Shown here piece after piece: positions 25,447-33,931 of a stretch of 64,000 nt of DNA. The translations under genes and the position numbers were made by a program. The notes under the pieces are model-generated. The model saw only the letters and a program-made list of their open reading frames with translations, searched no databases and was not told the origin of the DNA. This DNA comes from Variovorax atrisoli 110B (lineage in GTDB: Bacteria > Pseudomonadota > Gammaproteobacteria > Burkholderiales > Burkholderiaceae_C), in assembly GCF_000382045.1 (NCBI RefSeq), contig NZ_KB907454.1, positions 186,001 to 250,000 of the forward strand, written 5' to 3'. Every line of letters starts with the position of its first letter. Position 1 is the stretch's first letter.

Positions 25447-27663
25447 ATGAGCGATGAGAAGAACGCAAACCTGCTGGATCGACGCACTTTCTTCCTCGGT
25501 ACCGCAGGTGCCCTGGCACTGGGCACGACGGCATGCGGTGGAGGAAGCGGGGGCAGCAGCTTCTCGCCCATAGGCGGCGCAGCCGCGCAGCAGGCGCCGC
25601 AGCAGCAGACCCCCGCTGCGGTCGCCGGTGCCGATTCCCCCGGCACCCCCGATAGCCCTGCACCCGAGCCGACGACCCCCGAGCCCACAGTGCACAAGAT
25701 CGTGCACCCCGGCCTGCTCGTGACGGAAGACGACCTACAGCGCATCCGCGACAAGCTGGCCGCCAATGCGGAGCCCTGGGTGGGTGGCATGAACATGATG
25801 CTCAAGACGAACAACACCAACCTCGACGCGAATCCGCGTCCGCTGGCGTTGGTGACGCGCGGCGTCGATGGCGAGAACTACTGGCAGATGATCGGCGACA
25901 TGGTGCGCGCCCTTCATCTCGCATTGCGCTGGAACATCTCCAAAGACGAGCGCTATGCGAAGAAGGCGGTGGAGTTCCTCAACGCATGGTCGTCGACCTT
26001 GACCGAGCTGGGCGGCAACTCCAACGTCTTCCTCGCCTCGGGCCTCTACGGCAACCAGTGGGCCAACGCCGCCGAACTGATGCGCAGCTACTCCGGCTGG
26101 GCGAAGGAAGACGTCGCGCGATTCCAGACCATGCTGCTGAACGTGTTCTATCCGAAGGCCCACGACTTTCTTGTCAACCACAACGGCACCGAGATCAGAA
26201 AGGTCACCCACTACTGGGCCAACTGGGACCTGGCCAACATCTGCGCCGTCTATGCGATCGGCGTGTTCTGCGACCGGCCCGACCTGGTCGCCGAGGCGAG
26301 CAACTACTACAAGAGCGGACGTGGCTGCGGCGCGAGCGCCAACAACGTCTACTACGTGCACCCCGGTTACCTCGGTCAATGGCAGGAGAGCCATCGCGAC
26401 CAGGGCCACTCCACACTCGGCATCTCGCTGGCCGGCATGCTGTGCCAGATGGCCTGGAACCAGGGCGAGGACCTCTTCGGCTACTGGAACAACCGGCTGC
26501 TGGCCGGTGCGGAGTACGTGGCCAAGACGAACCTCGCGGATGCCAACGGCAACGCGCTGTACACGATGCCGTTCGCCCCCTACGACGGAGTCCACGGAGC
26601 GGGGACCGCTGCGGCGGGCACAAATCAGTTGCGGCCCAACTGGGACCTCATCTACAGCCACTATGTGAGCCGCAAGGGACTCTCGGCCCCCTGGACCAAG
26701 GCGATGCTCGACAAGATCCGGCCCGAGCGCGTCGACGGCGGAGACCAGCCGGGCATCGGCACGCTGCTCTATGCACGCGATCCGGTTCCTGCTGCCAGGC
26801 CCAGCGGCCTGAGCGCATTCCTGAGCGATGGAAAGGTGCAGCTGTCGTGGTGGGGCACCGCAGGCGCTTCGCAGTACCTCGTGCAGCGCGCGGCGTCGCC
26901 CAACGGTCCGTTCACGACCCTCGCGCCGGTCACCGACCCGCGCACCTACACCGACGATCCCGACCAGGGCACCTGGTACTACCGGATCGACGCGGTGACC
27001 GACGCCGGAGAGATGACCGGTGCGGACACCCTGCGCGTGGCGGTCCCGGGCGAGCTGTGGCTGCACCTGCCGCTCAACGGCGATGCCAACGACGCCAGCG
27101 GCCGCGGCCTGCACGGGCAACTGATCGGCGGCACGAGCTGGGGCGAAGGACGCAACGGCGGAAGCGCCGTGCAGCTCGACGGCCGCAGCGGTCACATCCA
27201 GCTGCCCGACGGAGCCGTGTCGGCCCTGGGCGATTTCACGGTCGCGGTGTGGGTCTACTGGGATACGGCGTCGGTCATCGCACGCGTTTTCGACTTCGGT
27301 TCCAACGACGTGGCCTACATGATCCTCATCCTTCGCGACGGCAACAAGCAGCTGCGTTTTTCAGGCTCTCGCAATCAGTTCTGGAAGGAAGAGTCGGTGG
27401 CCGGCGGAGAGACACCCACCGGGCGCTGGGTGCACCTGGCGGTCACGCTCTCGGGCACTGTGGGCACGCTCTACATGGATGGCGCGCAGGTGGCCACCGC
27501 AGACGGCATCTGGATGAATCCTTTCCAGATGGGCAAGACCACCCGGACCTGGCTGGGGCGCTCCCAGTACGGCGGCGATCCGTACTTCAAGGGGCGCATG
27601 CAGGACTTCCGCATCTACAGCGGCGCGAAGGACGCAGCCTTCATTGCGGACCTCGCCCGCTGA
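25447..27663 (+). CDS. alginate-lyase-family lipoprotein with Fn3-like and LamG domains
   Basis: The 738-residue protein has an RRTFFLGTAGALALGTTAC leader (twin-Arg plus lipobox) and a Ser/Gly/Pro linker. An alginate-lyase/heparinase-type alpha-toroid follows (HPGLLVTEDDLQRIRDKL, then RALHLALRWNISKDERYAKKAVEFLNAWSS in pieces, GNQWANAAELMRSYSGW, HYWANWDLANICAVYAIGVF, ESHRDQGHSTLGISLAGM). The Asn-Trp, His and Arg residues in these blocks are the usual lyase active-site positions. A short Fn3-like module (GLSAFLSDGKVQLSWWG) and a C-terminal LamG domain (from about residue 540, LWLHLPLNGDANDASGRGLHG) would bind glycan. It probably cleaves uronic-acid polysaccharide at the cell surface. Its promoter is a perfect sigma-54 type. 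Confidence 0.85.
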   Translation: MSDEKNANLLDRRTFFLGTAGALALGTTACGGGSGGSSFSPIGGAAAQQAPQQQTPAAVAGADSPGTPDSPAPEPTTPEPTVHKIVHPGLLVTEDDLQRIRDKLAANAEPWVGGMNMMLKTNNTNLDANPRPLALVTRGVDGENYWQMIGDMVRALHLALRWNISKDERYAKKAVEFLNAWSSTLTELGGNSNVFLASGLYGNQWANAAELMRSYSGWAKEDVARFQTMLLNVFYPKAHDFLVNHNGTEIRKVTHYWANWDLANICAVYAIGVFCDRPDLVAEASNYYKSGRGCGASANNVYYVHPGYLGQWQESHRDQGHSTLGISLAGMLCQMAWNQGEDLFGYWNNRLLAGAEYVAKTNLADANGNALYTMPFAPYDGVHGAGTAAAGTNQLRPNWDLIYSHYVSRKGLSAPWTKAMLDKIRPERVDGGDQPGIGTLLYARDPVPAARPSGLSAFLSDGKVQLSWWGTAGASQYLVQRAASPNGPFTTLAPVTDPRTYTDDPDQGTWYYRIDAVTDAGEMTGADTLRVAVPGELWLHLPLNGDANDASGRGLHGQLIGGTSWGEGRNGGSAVQLDGRSGHIQLPDGAVSALGDFTVAVWVYWDTASVIARVFDFGSNDVAYMILILRDGNKQLRFSGSRNQFWKEESVAGGETPTGRWVHLAVTLSGTVGTLYMDGAQVATADGIWMNPFQMGKTTRTWLGRSQYGGDPYFKGRMQDFRIYSGAKDAAFIADLAR

Positions 27664-27670
27664 GTGCCAT

Positions 27671-27689
27671 CGGGCAGCAGCGCTGCCCG
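27671..27689 (+). terminator. compact hairpin after the lyase-like gene
   Basis: CGGGCAGC (27671-27678) pairs with GCTGCCCG (27682-27689) over a 3-base loop, 8 bp after the stop codon. A second, longer hairpin follows at 27707. Confidence 0.5.
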
Positions 27690-27706
27690 GAACACCCGCA
27701 ACCCGA

Positions 27707-27736
27707 ACCGGCGCGCGCATGCACGGGCGCGCCGGT
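27707..27736 (+). terminator. second strong hairpin before the next lipoprotein gene
   Basis: ACCGGCGCGC (27707-27716) pairs perfectly with GCGCGCCGGT (27727-27736) across a 10-base loop, followed by a pyrimidine-rich stretch. With the hairpin at 27671 it makes a double stop between the two lipoprotein genes. Confidence 0.5.
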
Positions 27737-27769
27737 GCTTGCTCGACTTCGACCTTTCGGATTTCTCTC

Positions 27770-29095
27770 ATGGACATTCTTTCTCGGCGGTGCGCTTCCG
27801 CGCTGGTGGCTTCTCTGTTGCTCTTCGGTTGTGGCGGAGGAGGTGGCGGCGGAGGAGGGGCCGGCGTTCCGCTGGTCGGCAGCCCGGCGGGCCAGGGCGG
27901 CACGGGCACTCAATCCGATGGCGGCCAGAGCAACGGCGCGCAGAGCGGAGGCGGTCAGAGCAGCGGTGACCAAGCGGCCGGCAACAACTCCGGCAGTGGC
28001 ACCCAAGGCGGCAATGGAGGCACGAGCGGCGGCTCCGCACCTGTCGCGGCCACCGTCGCCCTGGCGAACAAGCTCGGCAAACCCGCCCGGGTGCTGGTTG
28101 GCCTGAGCGCCAATTCCACCGATGACTTGAAGAGCCAGGACATCCACCCCGACATCGTGGAGCACTACCTTGTGGGGATCGTGGGCTACAACGGAGGCTG
28201 GCCCGACTGGAACGCGGGCGGCGCCTACGTCACCATCTTTGCGCAGGCTGCGCAGGCCTACGGTGCGGTGCCCATGTTCACGCTCTACCAGATGACGGCG
28301 AACGGCGAGGGCAATGTCGGCACGACCGACGATGTGGCCTTCATGGACAAATACTGGGGCCAGGTCCGGCTGATGTATCAGCTCATCGCGAAGCTGGACA
28401 AACCCGTTCTGATCAACGTGGAGCCGGACTTTTGGGGCTTCGCTGCAGGGAAGCGGTCCGATCACGATCTGACGAAACTTCCCGCTCGCGTCAGCGGTCA
28501 GCCCGAATGCAGCACGCTGCCCGACACCGTCGCGGGCCTCGGCCAGTGCGTCGTGCAGATGGGCCGGAAGATCGCGCCCAAGGCGCTGATCGGGTTCCCG
28601 CCCGCGTTCTGGAACGGCACGCCCTCCGAGATCGGCGCGATGATGCAAACCGCCGGCGCGAACCAGGCGGACTTCATCGTCGCCCAGACCAGCGACCGCG
28701 ACGCGGGCTGCCGGGAGGTGACGCCGAGGCCCGACGGATGCCAGAACGGAAGCGATCGTTACTGGGACGCGAGCAACAAGACCAGCCCGAACTTCCACGA
28801 TTCGCAGAAGCAGTATTCGGACTATCGCGCAGCCTTGGGCAACGGCCTGCCCATCCTGTGGTGGCAGACGCCGATGGGCGTTCCTTCCGACACGCCCGGC
28901 GGCACCGACGGGCACTACCGTGACAACCGCGTCGACTACATGCTGACCAACACGCAGGAATACGGTGACATGCACACCTTCGGGATCGTCTTTGGCGCCG
29001 GCTGGGGCAACCAGACCACGATCGCTACCGATGGCGGCCAGTTCGCGCGCCTTTCCGCGCAATACCTCGCACGAGGCGGCGCTGCGCTGAAGTAG
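27770..29095 (+). CDS. envelope lipoprotein with TIM-barrel-like hydrolase domain, function unknown
   Basis: The 441-residue protein has a lipoprotein signal (ASALVASLLLFGC) and a very long Gly/Ser/Gln linker rich in GGG and QSG repeats. The globular part begins at KPARVLVGLSANSTDDLKSQ. Alternating strands and helices with KPVLINVEPDFWGFA, LIGFPPAFWNG, FIVAQTSDRDAGC and PILWWQTPMGVP look like a (beta/alpha)8 glycoside-hydrolase-type barrel, with the Glu in NVEPDFWG as a candidate catalytic acid. No family can be named with confidence. It follows the lyase-like gene on the same strand behind two hairpins, so it may act on the same polysaccharide. The start at 27770 is the Met directly before the signal. 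Confidence 0.65.
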   Translation: MDILSRRCASALVASLLLFGCGGGGGGGGGAGVPLVGSPAGQGGTGTQSDGGQSNGAQSGGGQSSGDQAAGNNSGSGTQGGNGGTSGGSAPVAATVALANKLGKPARVLVGLSANSTDDLKSQDIHPDIVEHYLVGIVGYNGGWPDWNAGGAYVTIFAQAAQAYGAVPMFTLYQMTANGEGNVGTTDDVAFMDKYWGQVRLMYQLIAKLDKPVLINVEPDFWGFAAGKRSDHDLTKLPARVSGQPECSTLPDTVAGLGQCVVQMGRKIAPKALIGFPPAFWNGTPSEIGAMMQTAGANQADFIVAQTSDRDAGCREVTPRPDGCQNGSDRYWDASNKTSPNFHDSQKQYSDYRAALGNGLPILWWQTPMGVPSDTPGGTDGHYRDNRVDYMLTNTQEYGDMHTFGIVFGAGWGNQTTIATDGGQFARLSAQYLARGGAALK

Positions 29096-29126
29096 CGGAT
29101 CAGCGCTCTAGCGGCTTCCTGTCTCC

Positions 29127-29918
29127 CTATCGCGCGGAAGCACCGCCATCGACCGGAATGATCGCCCCGGTCATGTAGCTGGAAGCAGGAGAGGCCAGCA
29201 GCAGGGCCAGCCCCTTGATCTCTTCGACCTGGGCCACGCGGCCGAGGGGAATGTGGGTCCGCATGCGCTCGGCCGACTCCGGAAGACGCAGGCGCCCGCC
29301 GTTGATGTTGGTGGCGAAGGGGCCGGGTGCGATGGCGTTCACCAGCACGTTGTGCGGTGCGAGCTCCATCGCGGCCTGCCTGACCAGGTTGTTCGCCGCC
29401 GCCTTGGACGCGACGTAGGCGTAGCCGGAGAGCGACTCCGAGCGCAGGCCCGCGATCGACGTGGTCACGACGATGCGTCCTTCCCTGCGCGGCTTCATGT
29501 GCCGCGCAGCCGCGCGCACCGTGTGCAGCACGCCGTCGAGGTTGATGCGCAGGACCTTGTCCCAGTGCGCGAGGTCGATGTTCTCCAGCTGGCCCGCCTC
29601 CACGACGAAGCCTCGCCCTGCGCTGACGCCCGCGTTCGCGAACACGCAGTCGATGGCGCCGTGGCGCGCTGCCATGCCGTCCACCAGCGCGTCGACCGCC
29701 GCGGCATCGGCGACGTCCAGCGTTGCGCCTTCGGCCAGCGGGTAGCGCGATTTCAGTCGCTGCAGCTGGGCATCGAGCGCCTGCGCATCCATGTCGGTCA
29801 TGAGCGTGCGCGCACCGGCTTCCAGCATCGTCTCCGCGAAGGCCAGGCCGAGGCCGCTGGCGGCACCGGTGACCAGGACGCTGCGCCCGGTGAGGTCGAA
29901 GAGCGAAGCCAGGCTCAT
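29127..29918 (-). CDS. SDR-family oxidoreductase
   Basis: The 263-residue short-chain dehydrogenase has cofactor motif VLVTGAASGLGLAFAETML near residue 14, VFANAGVSAGRG for NNAG, Ser in VTTSIAGLRS and catalytic Tyr/Lys in YAYVASKAAANN. The C terminus is YMTGAIIPVDGGASAR. It oxidises or reduces an alcohol/ketone with NAD(P). The start at 29918 overlaps the SnoaL-like gene by 4 bp. It is the last gene of the minus-strand operon that begins at 34795. Confidence 0.92.
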   Translation of the reverse strand: MSLASLFDLTGRSVLVTGAASGLGLAFAETMLEAGARTLMTDMDAQALDAQLQRLKSRYPLAEGATLDVADAAAVDALVDGMAARHGAIDCVFANAGVSAGRGFVVEAGQLENIDLAHWDKVLRINLDGVLHTVRAAARHMKPRREGRIVVTTSIAGLRSESLSGYAYVASKAAANNLVRQAAMELAPHNVLVNAIAPGPFATNINGGRLRLPESAERMRTHIPLGRVAQVEEIKGLALLLASPASSYMTGAIIPVDGGASAR

Positions 29919-30433
29919 GCCGCCTCCGCGTTCTTCTTCACCGGCAGCAGGGCCTCCCAGTGCTCGGCCGCCTCGACCATGTAGTGGACGGTCAGCACCA
30001 CCTTCTTGAAGAGCCATCGGCCGTCGATGCGCACGTAGGTGTCGTCGAAGCGCCCCACCACGTAGAAGCTCTTTCCGCCGTGCACGGGGCGGCCGTCCAG
30101 GTAGGACTGGCCGGTGCCCGTGTCGCCGTCGACACTCACCTCGTGCTGGTGAATGAACTGCCGCGCGTACTGCACGGGAAAGTTCTCGAAGAAGCTGCGG
30201 ATGGCCTCGCGCCCGAAGACCTCGGGGCGCCCGTTGTAGATGACGCTCGCGTCTTCCGCGAACAGCTCGTGCAGGCGCGGGCCCTGGTCCTCGTTGACCA
30301 GCATGTGGTAGCGGGCGCGCAGCGCGCGGATCGCCTCGACGCTTTCGAGCTGGTCGACGCGGCGCTGCAGGGCCTGCAATTGCTGCGAAATCTGCGCGAC
30401 CTGCGCGAGCGTGCCGTTGGCTTCGGTATTCAT
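29915..30433 (-). CDS. SnoaL/NTF2-like protein (nuclear transport factor 2 fold)
   Basis: The 172-residue protein has a coiled N-terminal helix (LAQVAQISQQLQALQRRVDQL). An SnoaL-like cone follows: IRALRARYHMLVNEDQG, LHELFAEDASVIYNGRPE, FGREAIRSFFENF and GRWLFKKVVLTVHYM. Such folds act as small isomerases, cyclases or dehydratases, or as subunits of ring hydroxylases. The Asp and His positions do not fix a reaction. It is coupled by a 4-bp overlap to the following SDR and lies 76 bp after the preceding SDR in the same operon. Confidence 0.78.
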   Translation of the reverse strand: MNTEANGTLAQVAQISQQLQALQRRVDQLESVEAIRALRARYHMLVNEDQGPRLHELFAEDASVIYNGRPEVFGREAIRSFFENFPVQYARQFIHQHEVSVDGDTGTGQSYLDGRPVHGGKSFYVVGRFDDTYVRIDGRWLFKKVVLTVHYMVEAAEHWEALLPVKKNAEAA

Positions 30434-30509
30434 TGGGATTCTCCGGAAGAGGGTGCATGGCCCCGCGGTGGCGCAGGGCCGATAGGGCAGTGGAGGAGGC
30501 GCGGCAGTC

Positions 30510-31367
30510 TCATCCCGCCTCGGGATGCTCCTTGCCGAAGTCGTCGAGGATCGCGTTCATGCGTCGCCGGACCGAACCGCCGGTCTGACTGTGCGGAATG
30601 ACGTAGAAGCGCCCCGTGCGAACTGCCGCCAGCGTCGCTGCGGCAACGTCCGTCGCATCGATGGGGGACGCCGCCATGCCTTGGCGCACGCGCTCGTCAT
30701 AGGCCGCCGCGGGTGCGACGGTGTCGGAGAGGGTGCTCGGCCGATTGCGCTGCGATGCATGGATGCCGGTGGGCAGCAGCGAAGGGCAGACGACGGTCAC
30801 GCCGATCGGCGCGCCGGCCTGCTCCAGGTCGCGCGCGAGGCACTCCGAGAAGGCCACCACCGCGTGCTTGCTCGCGCTGTACACGGCGGAGCCGGCCAGC
30901 GTGGCGAGCCCGGCGGCGGACGCGGTGTTGATCACGTGGGCGGGTCGGCCCCGTGCGCGCATGCGTGGAACGAAGCTGCGCACGCCGTTGGCCACGCCCA
31001 GCACGTTCACGCCCAGCACCCACTGCCAGTCCGATTCGGTGGCGGCCCATGCGGGCCCCAGCACGGCCACGCCTGCGTTGTTGAAGAGCCAGTCGACGCC
31101 ACCGAAGCGGTCGTCGCAGGCCTGCGCGAAGGCCTCGACATCGGCGGCGCGGCTCACGTCGCAATGCTGTGCGAGCGTGGGCACGCCCATCGATCGAACG
31201 AGTGCCTCGGTGCCAGCGAGCGCTTCCGTCTCGACGTCGGCGAGCGCCACGGCCATGCCCTCGCCGGCGCAGGCCAGGGCCAGTGCGCGGCCGATGCCGC
31301 TGCCGGCGCCGGTGATGGCGGCCACGGCGGGGGCGGCGAGCGTGTGCGGTGCGGTCGGCGCGGTCAT
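30510..31367 (-). CDS. SDR-family oxidoreductase
   Basis: The 285-residue classical short-chain dehydrogenase has AAITGAGSGIGRALALACAG (GxxxGxG), DVSRAADVEAF, WLFNNAGVAVLGPA, VINTASAAGLAT and YSASKHAVVAFSECLARDL with the catalytic Tyr and Lys. The C terminus (VRTGRFYVIPHSQTGGSVRRRM) is longer than in the shortest members. ATG at 31367 overlaps the stop of the upstream Bug gene by 4 bp, which fixes the start. The substrate is unknown; the operon context suggests oxidation of a hydroxyl group on an imported acid. Confidence 0.9.
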   Translation of the reverse strand: MTAPTAPHTLAAPAVAAITGAGSGIGRALALACAGEGMAVALADVETEALAGTEALVRSMGVPTLAQHCDVSRAADVEAFAQACDDRFGGVDWLFNNAGVAVLGPAWAATESDWQWVLGVNVLGVANGVRSFVPRMRARGRPAHVINTASAAGLATLAGSAVYSASKHAVVAFSECLARDLEQAGAPIGVTVVCPSLLPTGIHASQRNRPSTLSDTVAPAAAYDERVRQGMAASPIDATDVAAATLAAVRTGRFYVIPHSQTGGSVRRRMNAILDDFGKEHPEAG

Positions 31368-32335
31368 TCCAGCGTCACTCCGGCCGTGCGCAGCACTTCC
31401 GTCCACTTGACGGCTTCGCGGCTCACGTAGGCCTGGAACTCGGCGTGCGGCATGTCGATGACGAAGCTGCCCGCGGAGTCGAGCGCGCTCCTGACTTCCT
31501 GCGACCGCAGCGTTTCCGAGGCTTCCGCCGACAGCCGCTTCACGATGCCGTCCGGCGTCTTCGCGGGCGCGAAGAGACCGCCCCAGCTCAGCGCCTCGAT
31601 GCCCGCGAAGCCGGCCTCAGCCATGGTCGGCACTTCCGGCAGCATCGGCATGCGCTGGCCGCGCGTGACCGCCAGCGCGCGCAGCTTGCCGCTGCGGATG
31701 TGCGGCGCGGAGGTCTGCACGAAGTCGAACATCGCATCGACGTTGCCCGAGACCAGATCGACCAGCGCCGCAGAACTGGCCTTGTACGGAACATGGGTGA
31801 AGCGCGTGCCGGTGCGCGTCTGCAGCAGTTCGAGGCACAGATGCCCCGAGGTGCCGTTGCCGCCCGAGCCGAAGTTGAGCTTGCCCGGATTCTTCTTCGC
31901 GAGCTCGACCAGTTCGGCCACCGAGCCGATGCCCAGCCTCGGGTTGACCACCAGGACGTTCGCGTTGCCCGACAGGCCGTGGATGGCCACGAAGTCCTTC
32001 ACCGGGTCATAGCGGATCGTCTTGTACAGCGCGCTGTTGGTGCCCTGGGTGCCTTGCGTGCCCAGCAGCAGCGTGTAGCCGTCGGGCGCGGCGCGCGAGA
32101 CGAACTCGGCGCCGATCGAGCCGCTCACGCCGACCTTGTTGTCGATCACGATGGGCTGTCCCAGGCGGGTGGCGAGCACGCGTGCGATCACGCGGGCCTG
32201 CTGGTCGACGACGCTGCCCGCGGAGAACGGAACCACCAGGGTGACGGGCCTGGAGGGATAGGTCTCTGCACGCAGCACCGGGGCCAGCGAAGCCAGGCCG
32301 GTGGCAACGCAGAATTGCCGGCGGTTGAGGGTCAT
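31364..32335 (-). CDS. Bug/TctC-family periplasmic solute-binding protein
   Basis: The 323-residue receptor has an Arg-containing leader (MTLNRRQFCVATGLASLAPVL). Family loops include VTLVVPFSAGSVVDQQARV, VIDNKVGVSGSIGAEFV, and THVPYKASSAALVDLVSGNVD, in which the usual Gly of HVPYKG is Ala. It binds an unknown small carboxylate in the periplasm. It lies in an operon with a second Bug gene (32931), three SDRs, a SnoaL-like protein and a carboxymuconolactone-decarboxylase-like protein, with no permease gene. Its stop overlaps the ATG of the SDR gene. Confidence 0.92.
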   Translation of the reverse strand: MTLNRRQFCVATGLASLAPVLRAETYPSRPVTLVVPFSAGSVVDQQARVIARVLATRLGQPIVIDNKVGVSGSIGAEFVSRAAPDGYTLLLGTQGTQGTNSALYKTIRYDPVKDFVAIHGLSGNANVLVVNPRLGIGSVAELVELAKKNPGKLNFGSGGNGTSGHLCLELLQTRTGTRFTHVPYKASSAALVDLVSGNVDAMFDFVQTSAPHIRSGKLRALAVTRGQRMPMLPEVPTMAEAGFAGIEALSWGGLFAPAKTPDGIVKRLSAEASETLRSQEVRSALDSAGSFVIDMPHAEFQAYVSREAVKWTEVLRTAGVTLE

Positions 32336-32351
32336 TGCTGTGTCTCCCGGT

Positions 32352-32924
32352 TCAGTTCTGTCTCAGGATCTCGGCCCATGGGGCATGGCCGGCGAGCACG
32401 TCGCTGCCTTCCAGGTCGACCTCGAAGTTCTCGAGCACGCGGCACACCAGCATGTAGTAGCCGATGGTCATCACGATCTCCATCAGCTGTTGCGGCGGCA
32501 GTTGCGCGGCCAGCGCATCGAACATCTCGGGCGGTGCCTTGACCTGGCGCACCACGGCGTCGGTGAAGTCGAGCACGCGGCATTCGAGGCTGTCGAACGG
32601 GGGCCTGTCGACGCTGCCTTGCGGATGGTCGAGCACCGCCTCGACCTGGGTGGATGGCACGCCGGCCTGCGCAGCCACGCGGCGGTGCTGGGTCACCTCG
32701 TAGCTGGAGCCGCACAGCGCACCCACGCGCAGGATCACCAGCTCGCGCAGCGCCACCGGCAGCGAGGAGTGCCGCAGGATGCTGGAGCCCAGGGCCAGGA
32801 AACCCTGCGCGGTGGCGCCGCCGTGGGCGACCATGCGGTAGATGTTCAGCGGTGGGCGCCCGCCCAGCAGTGCGTGGAGTTCCGCGGGCGCCTCTGCGAG
32901 GTCGAAGTAGGGGATACGGGCCAT
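32352..32924 (-). CDS. carboxymuconolactone-decarboxylase/AhpD-like protein
   Basis: The 190-residue helical protein of the AhpD/CMD superfamily has the signature LRELVILRVGALCGSSYEVTQHRRVAA in part. The His is present, but only one Cys occurs where peroxidase members have CxxC (here CGSS), so alkylhydroperoxidase activity is unlikely. It could be a decarboxylase or a stress-type partner. It lies between two Bug receptor genes in the LacI-linked operon, 6 bp from the upstream one. No signal peptide is seen. Confidence 0.8.
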   Translation of the reverse strand: MARIPYFDLAEAPAELHALLGGRPPLNIYRMVAHGGATAQGFLALGSSILRHSSLPVALRELVILRVGALCGSSYEVTQHRRVAAQAGVPSTQVEAVLDHPQGSVDRPPFDSLECRVLDFTDAVVRQVKAPPEMFDALAAQLPPQQLMEIVMTIGYYMLVCRVLENFEVDLEGSDVLAGHAPWAEILRQN

Positions 32925-32930
32925 GGTCTT

Positions 32931-33923
32931 TCAGTCGAGTCGGATGGCGGCGGCGCGGATCACCTCGCGCCACCGGAGGGTTTCACTGCGCGCGAAGTCG
33001 GCCAGGGCCTGGGGCGTGCCGCCCTGGGGCTCGATCGTCAGTTCGCGCATGCGATCGGCCACTGCAGGGGTCTGCAGCGCGCGATTCACTTCCTGGTTGA
33101 GCCTGTCGATGAGGGGCGCCGGCGTGCCGCTGGGCGCCCACAGGCCGCCCCAGGCCGCGATCTCGCAGTCGGGCAGGCCCAGTTCCTCGAAGGTCGGCAC
33201 CTGCGGCAGGAGCGGCAGCCGGCTGCGGGAGGTGACGGCCAGCGGGCGGATCTTCTCGCTGCGGATGTAGGCAAGGTTGCCCGCCACGTTGTCGAAGATC
33301 GCCGGCACCTGTCCGCCGAGAACGTCGTTGAGCGCCGGGGCGCTGCCCTTGTACGGGATGTGTGCGAGGCGCACCCTGGCCGCGCGATCGAGCAGCACGA
33401 GCGAGAGATGGCCGCTGGTGGCGTTGCCGGGCGTGGCGACGGCGATGCGCTCGGGCTTCGCCTTTGCCATCGTGATGAAGCTCCCGAGGTCGCGCGCCTC
33501 GAAGGCCGGGTTGACGCACAGCACGTTGTAGACCTTGCCTTCGAGCGCGATCGGTGCGAAGTCCTTCACCGGGTCGTAGTCCAGCTTCGGATAGAGGCTG
33601 ACGTTCATCGCATGCGTCGCGTTGGTGCCGTAGAAGAGCGTGTAGCCGTCGGGTGCGCTGCGCGCCGCCACCGCGGCCGCGATGTTTCCGGAGGCACCGG
33701 GCCGGTTGTCGACGATCACCGGCTGGCCCAGCTGACGGGCCAGTTGATCGGCGAGGCGGCGCGAGGACTGGTCGGCCGATCCGCCCGCTGGAAAGCCCAC
33801 GACCAGGCGCAGGGGCCGGCTGGGGTAGGCATCGTCGCGTGCCGCCATCGCGGCACCCAGGTGCGGCGCCGCGACGGTGCAGGCGGCTGCCTGGAGGAAT
33901 CGGCGTCTCTGCAGTCGCTGCAT
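32931..33923 (-). CDS. Bug/TctC-family periplasmic solute-binding protein
   Basis: The 330-residue receptor has a twin-Arg-like leader (MQRLQRRRFLQAAACTVAAP). Loops include LRLVVGFPAGGSADQSSRR, IVDNRPGASGNIAAAV and AHIPYKGSAPALNDVLGGQVP. It is the second Bug gene in this operon, clearly different in sequence from that at 31364, so the pair may recognise two related acids or an acid and its derivative. It starts 9 bp before the stop of the upstream SDR is cleared, that is, the genes are practically contiguous (33923 to 33932). Confidence 0.92.
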   Translation of the reverse strand: MQRLQRRRFLQAAACTVAAPHLGAAMAARDDAYPSRPLRLVVGFPAGGSADQSSRRLADQLARQLGQPVIVDNRPGASGNIAAAVAARSAPDGYTLFYGTNATHAMNVSLYPKLDYDPVKDFAPIALEGKVYNVLCVNPAFEARDLGSFITMAKAKPERIAVATPGNATSGHLSLVLLDRAARVRLAHIPYKGSAPALNDVLGGQVPAIFDNVAGNLAYIRSEKIRPLAVTSRSRLPLLPQVPTFEELGLPDCEIAAWGGLWAPSGTPAPLIDRLNQEVNRALQTPAVADRMRELTIEPQGGTPQALADFARSETLRWREVIRAAAIRLD

Positions 33924-33931
33924 GGTCGCAC

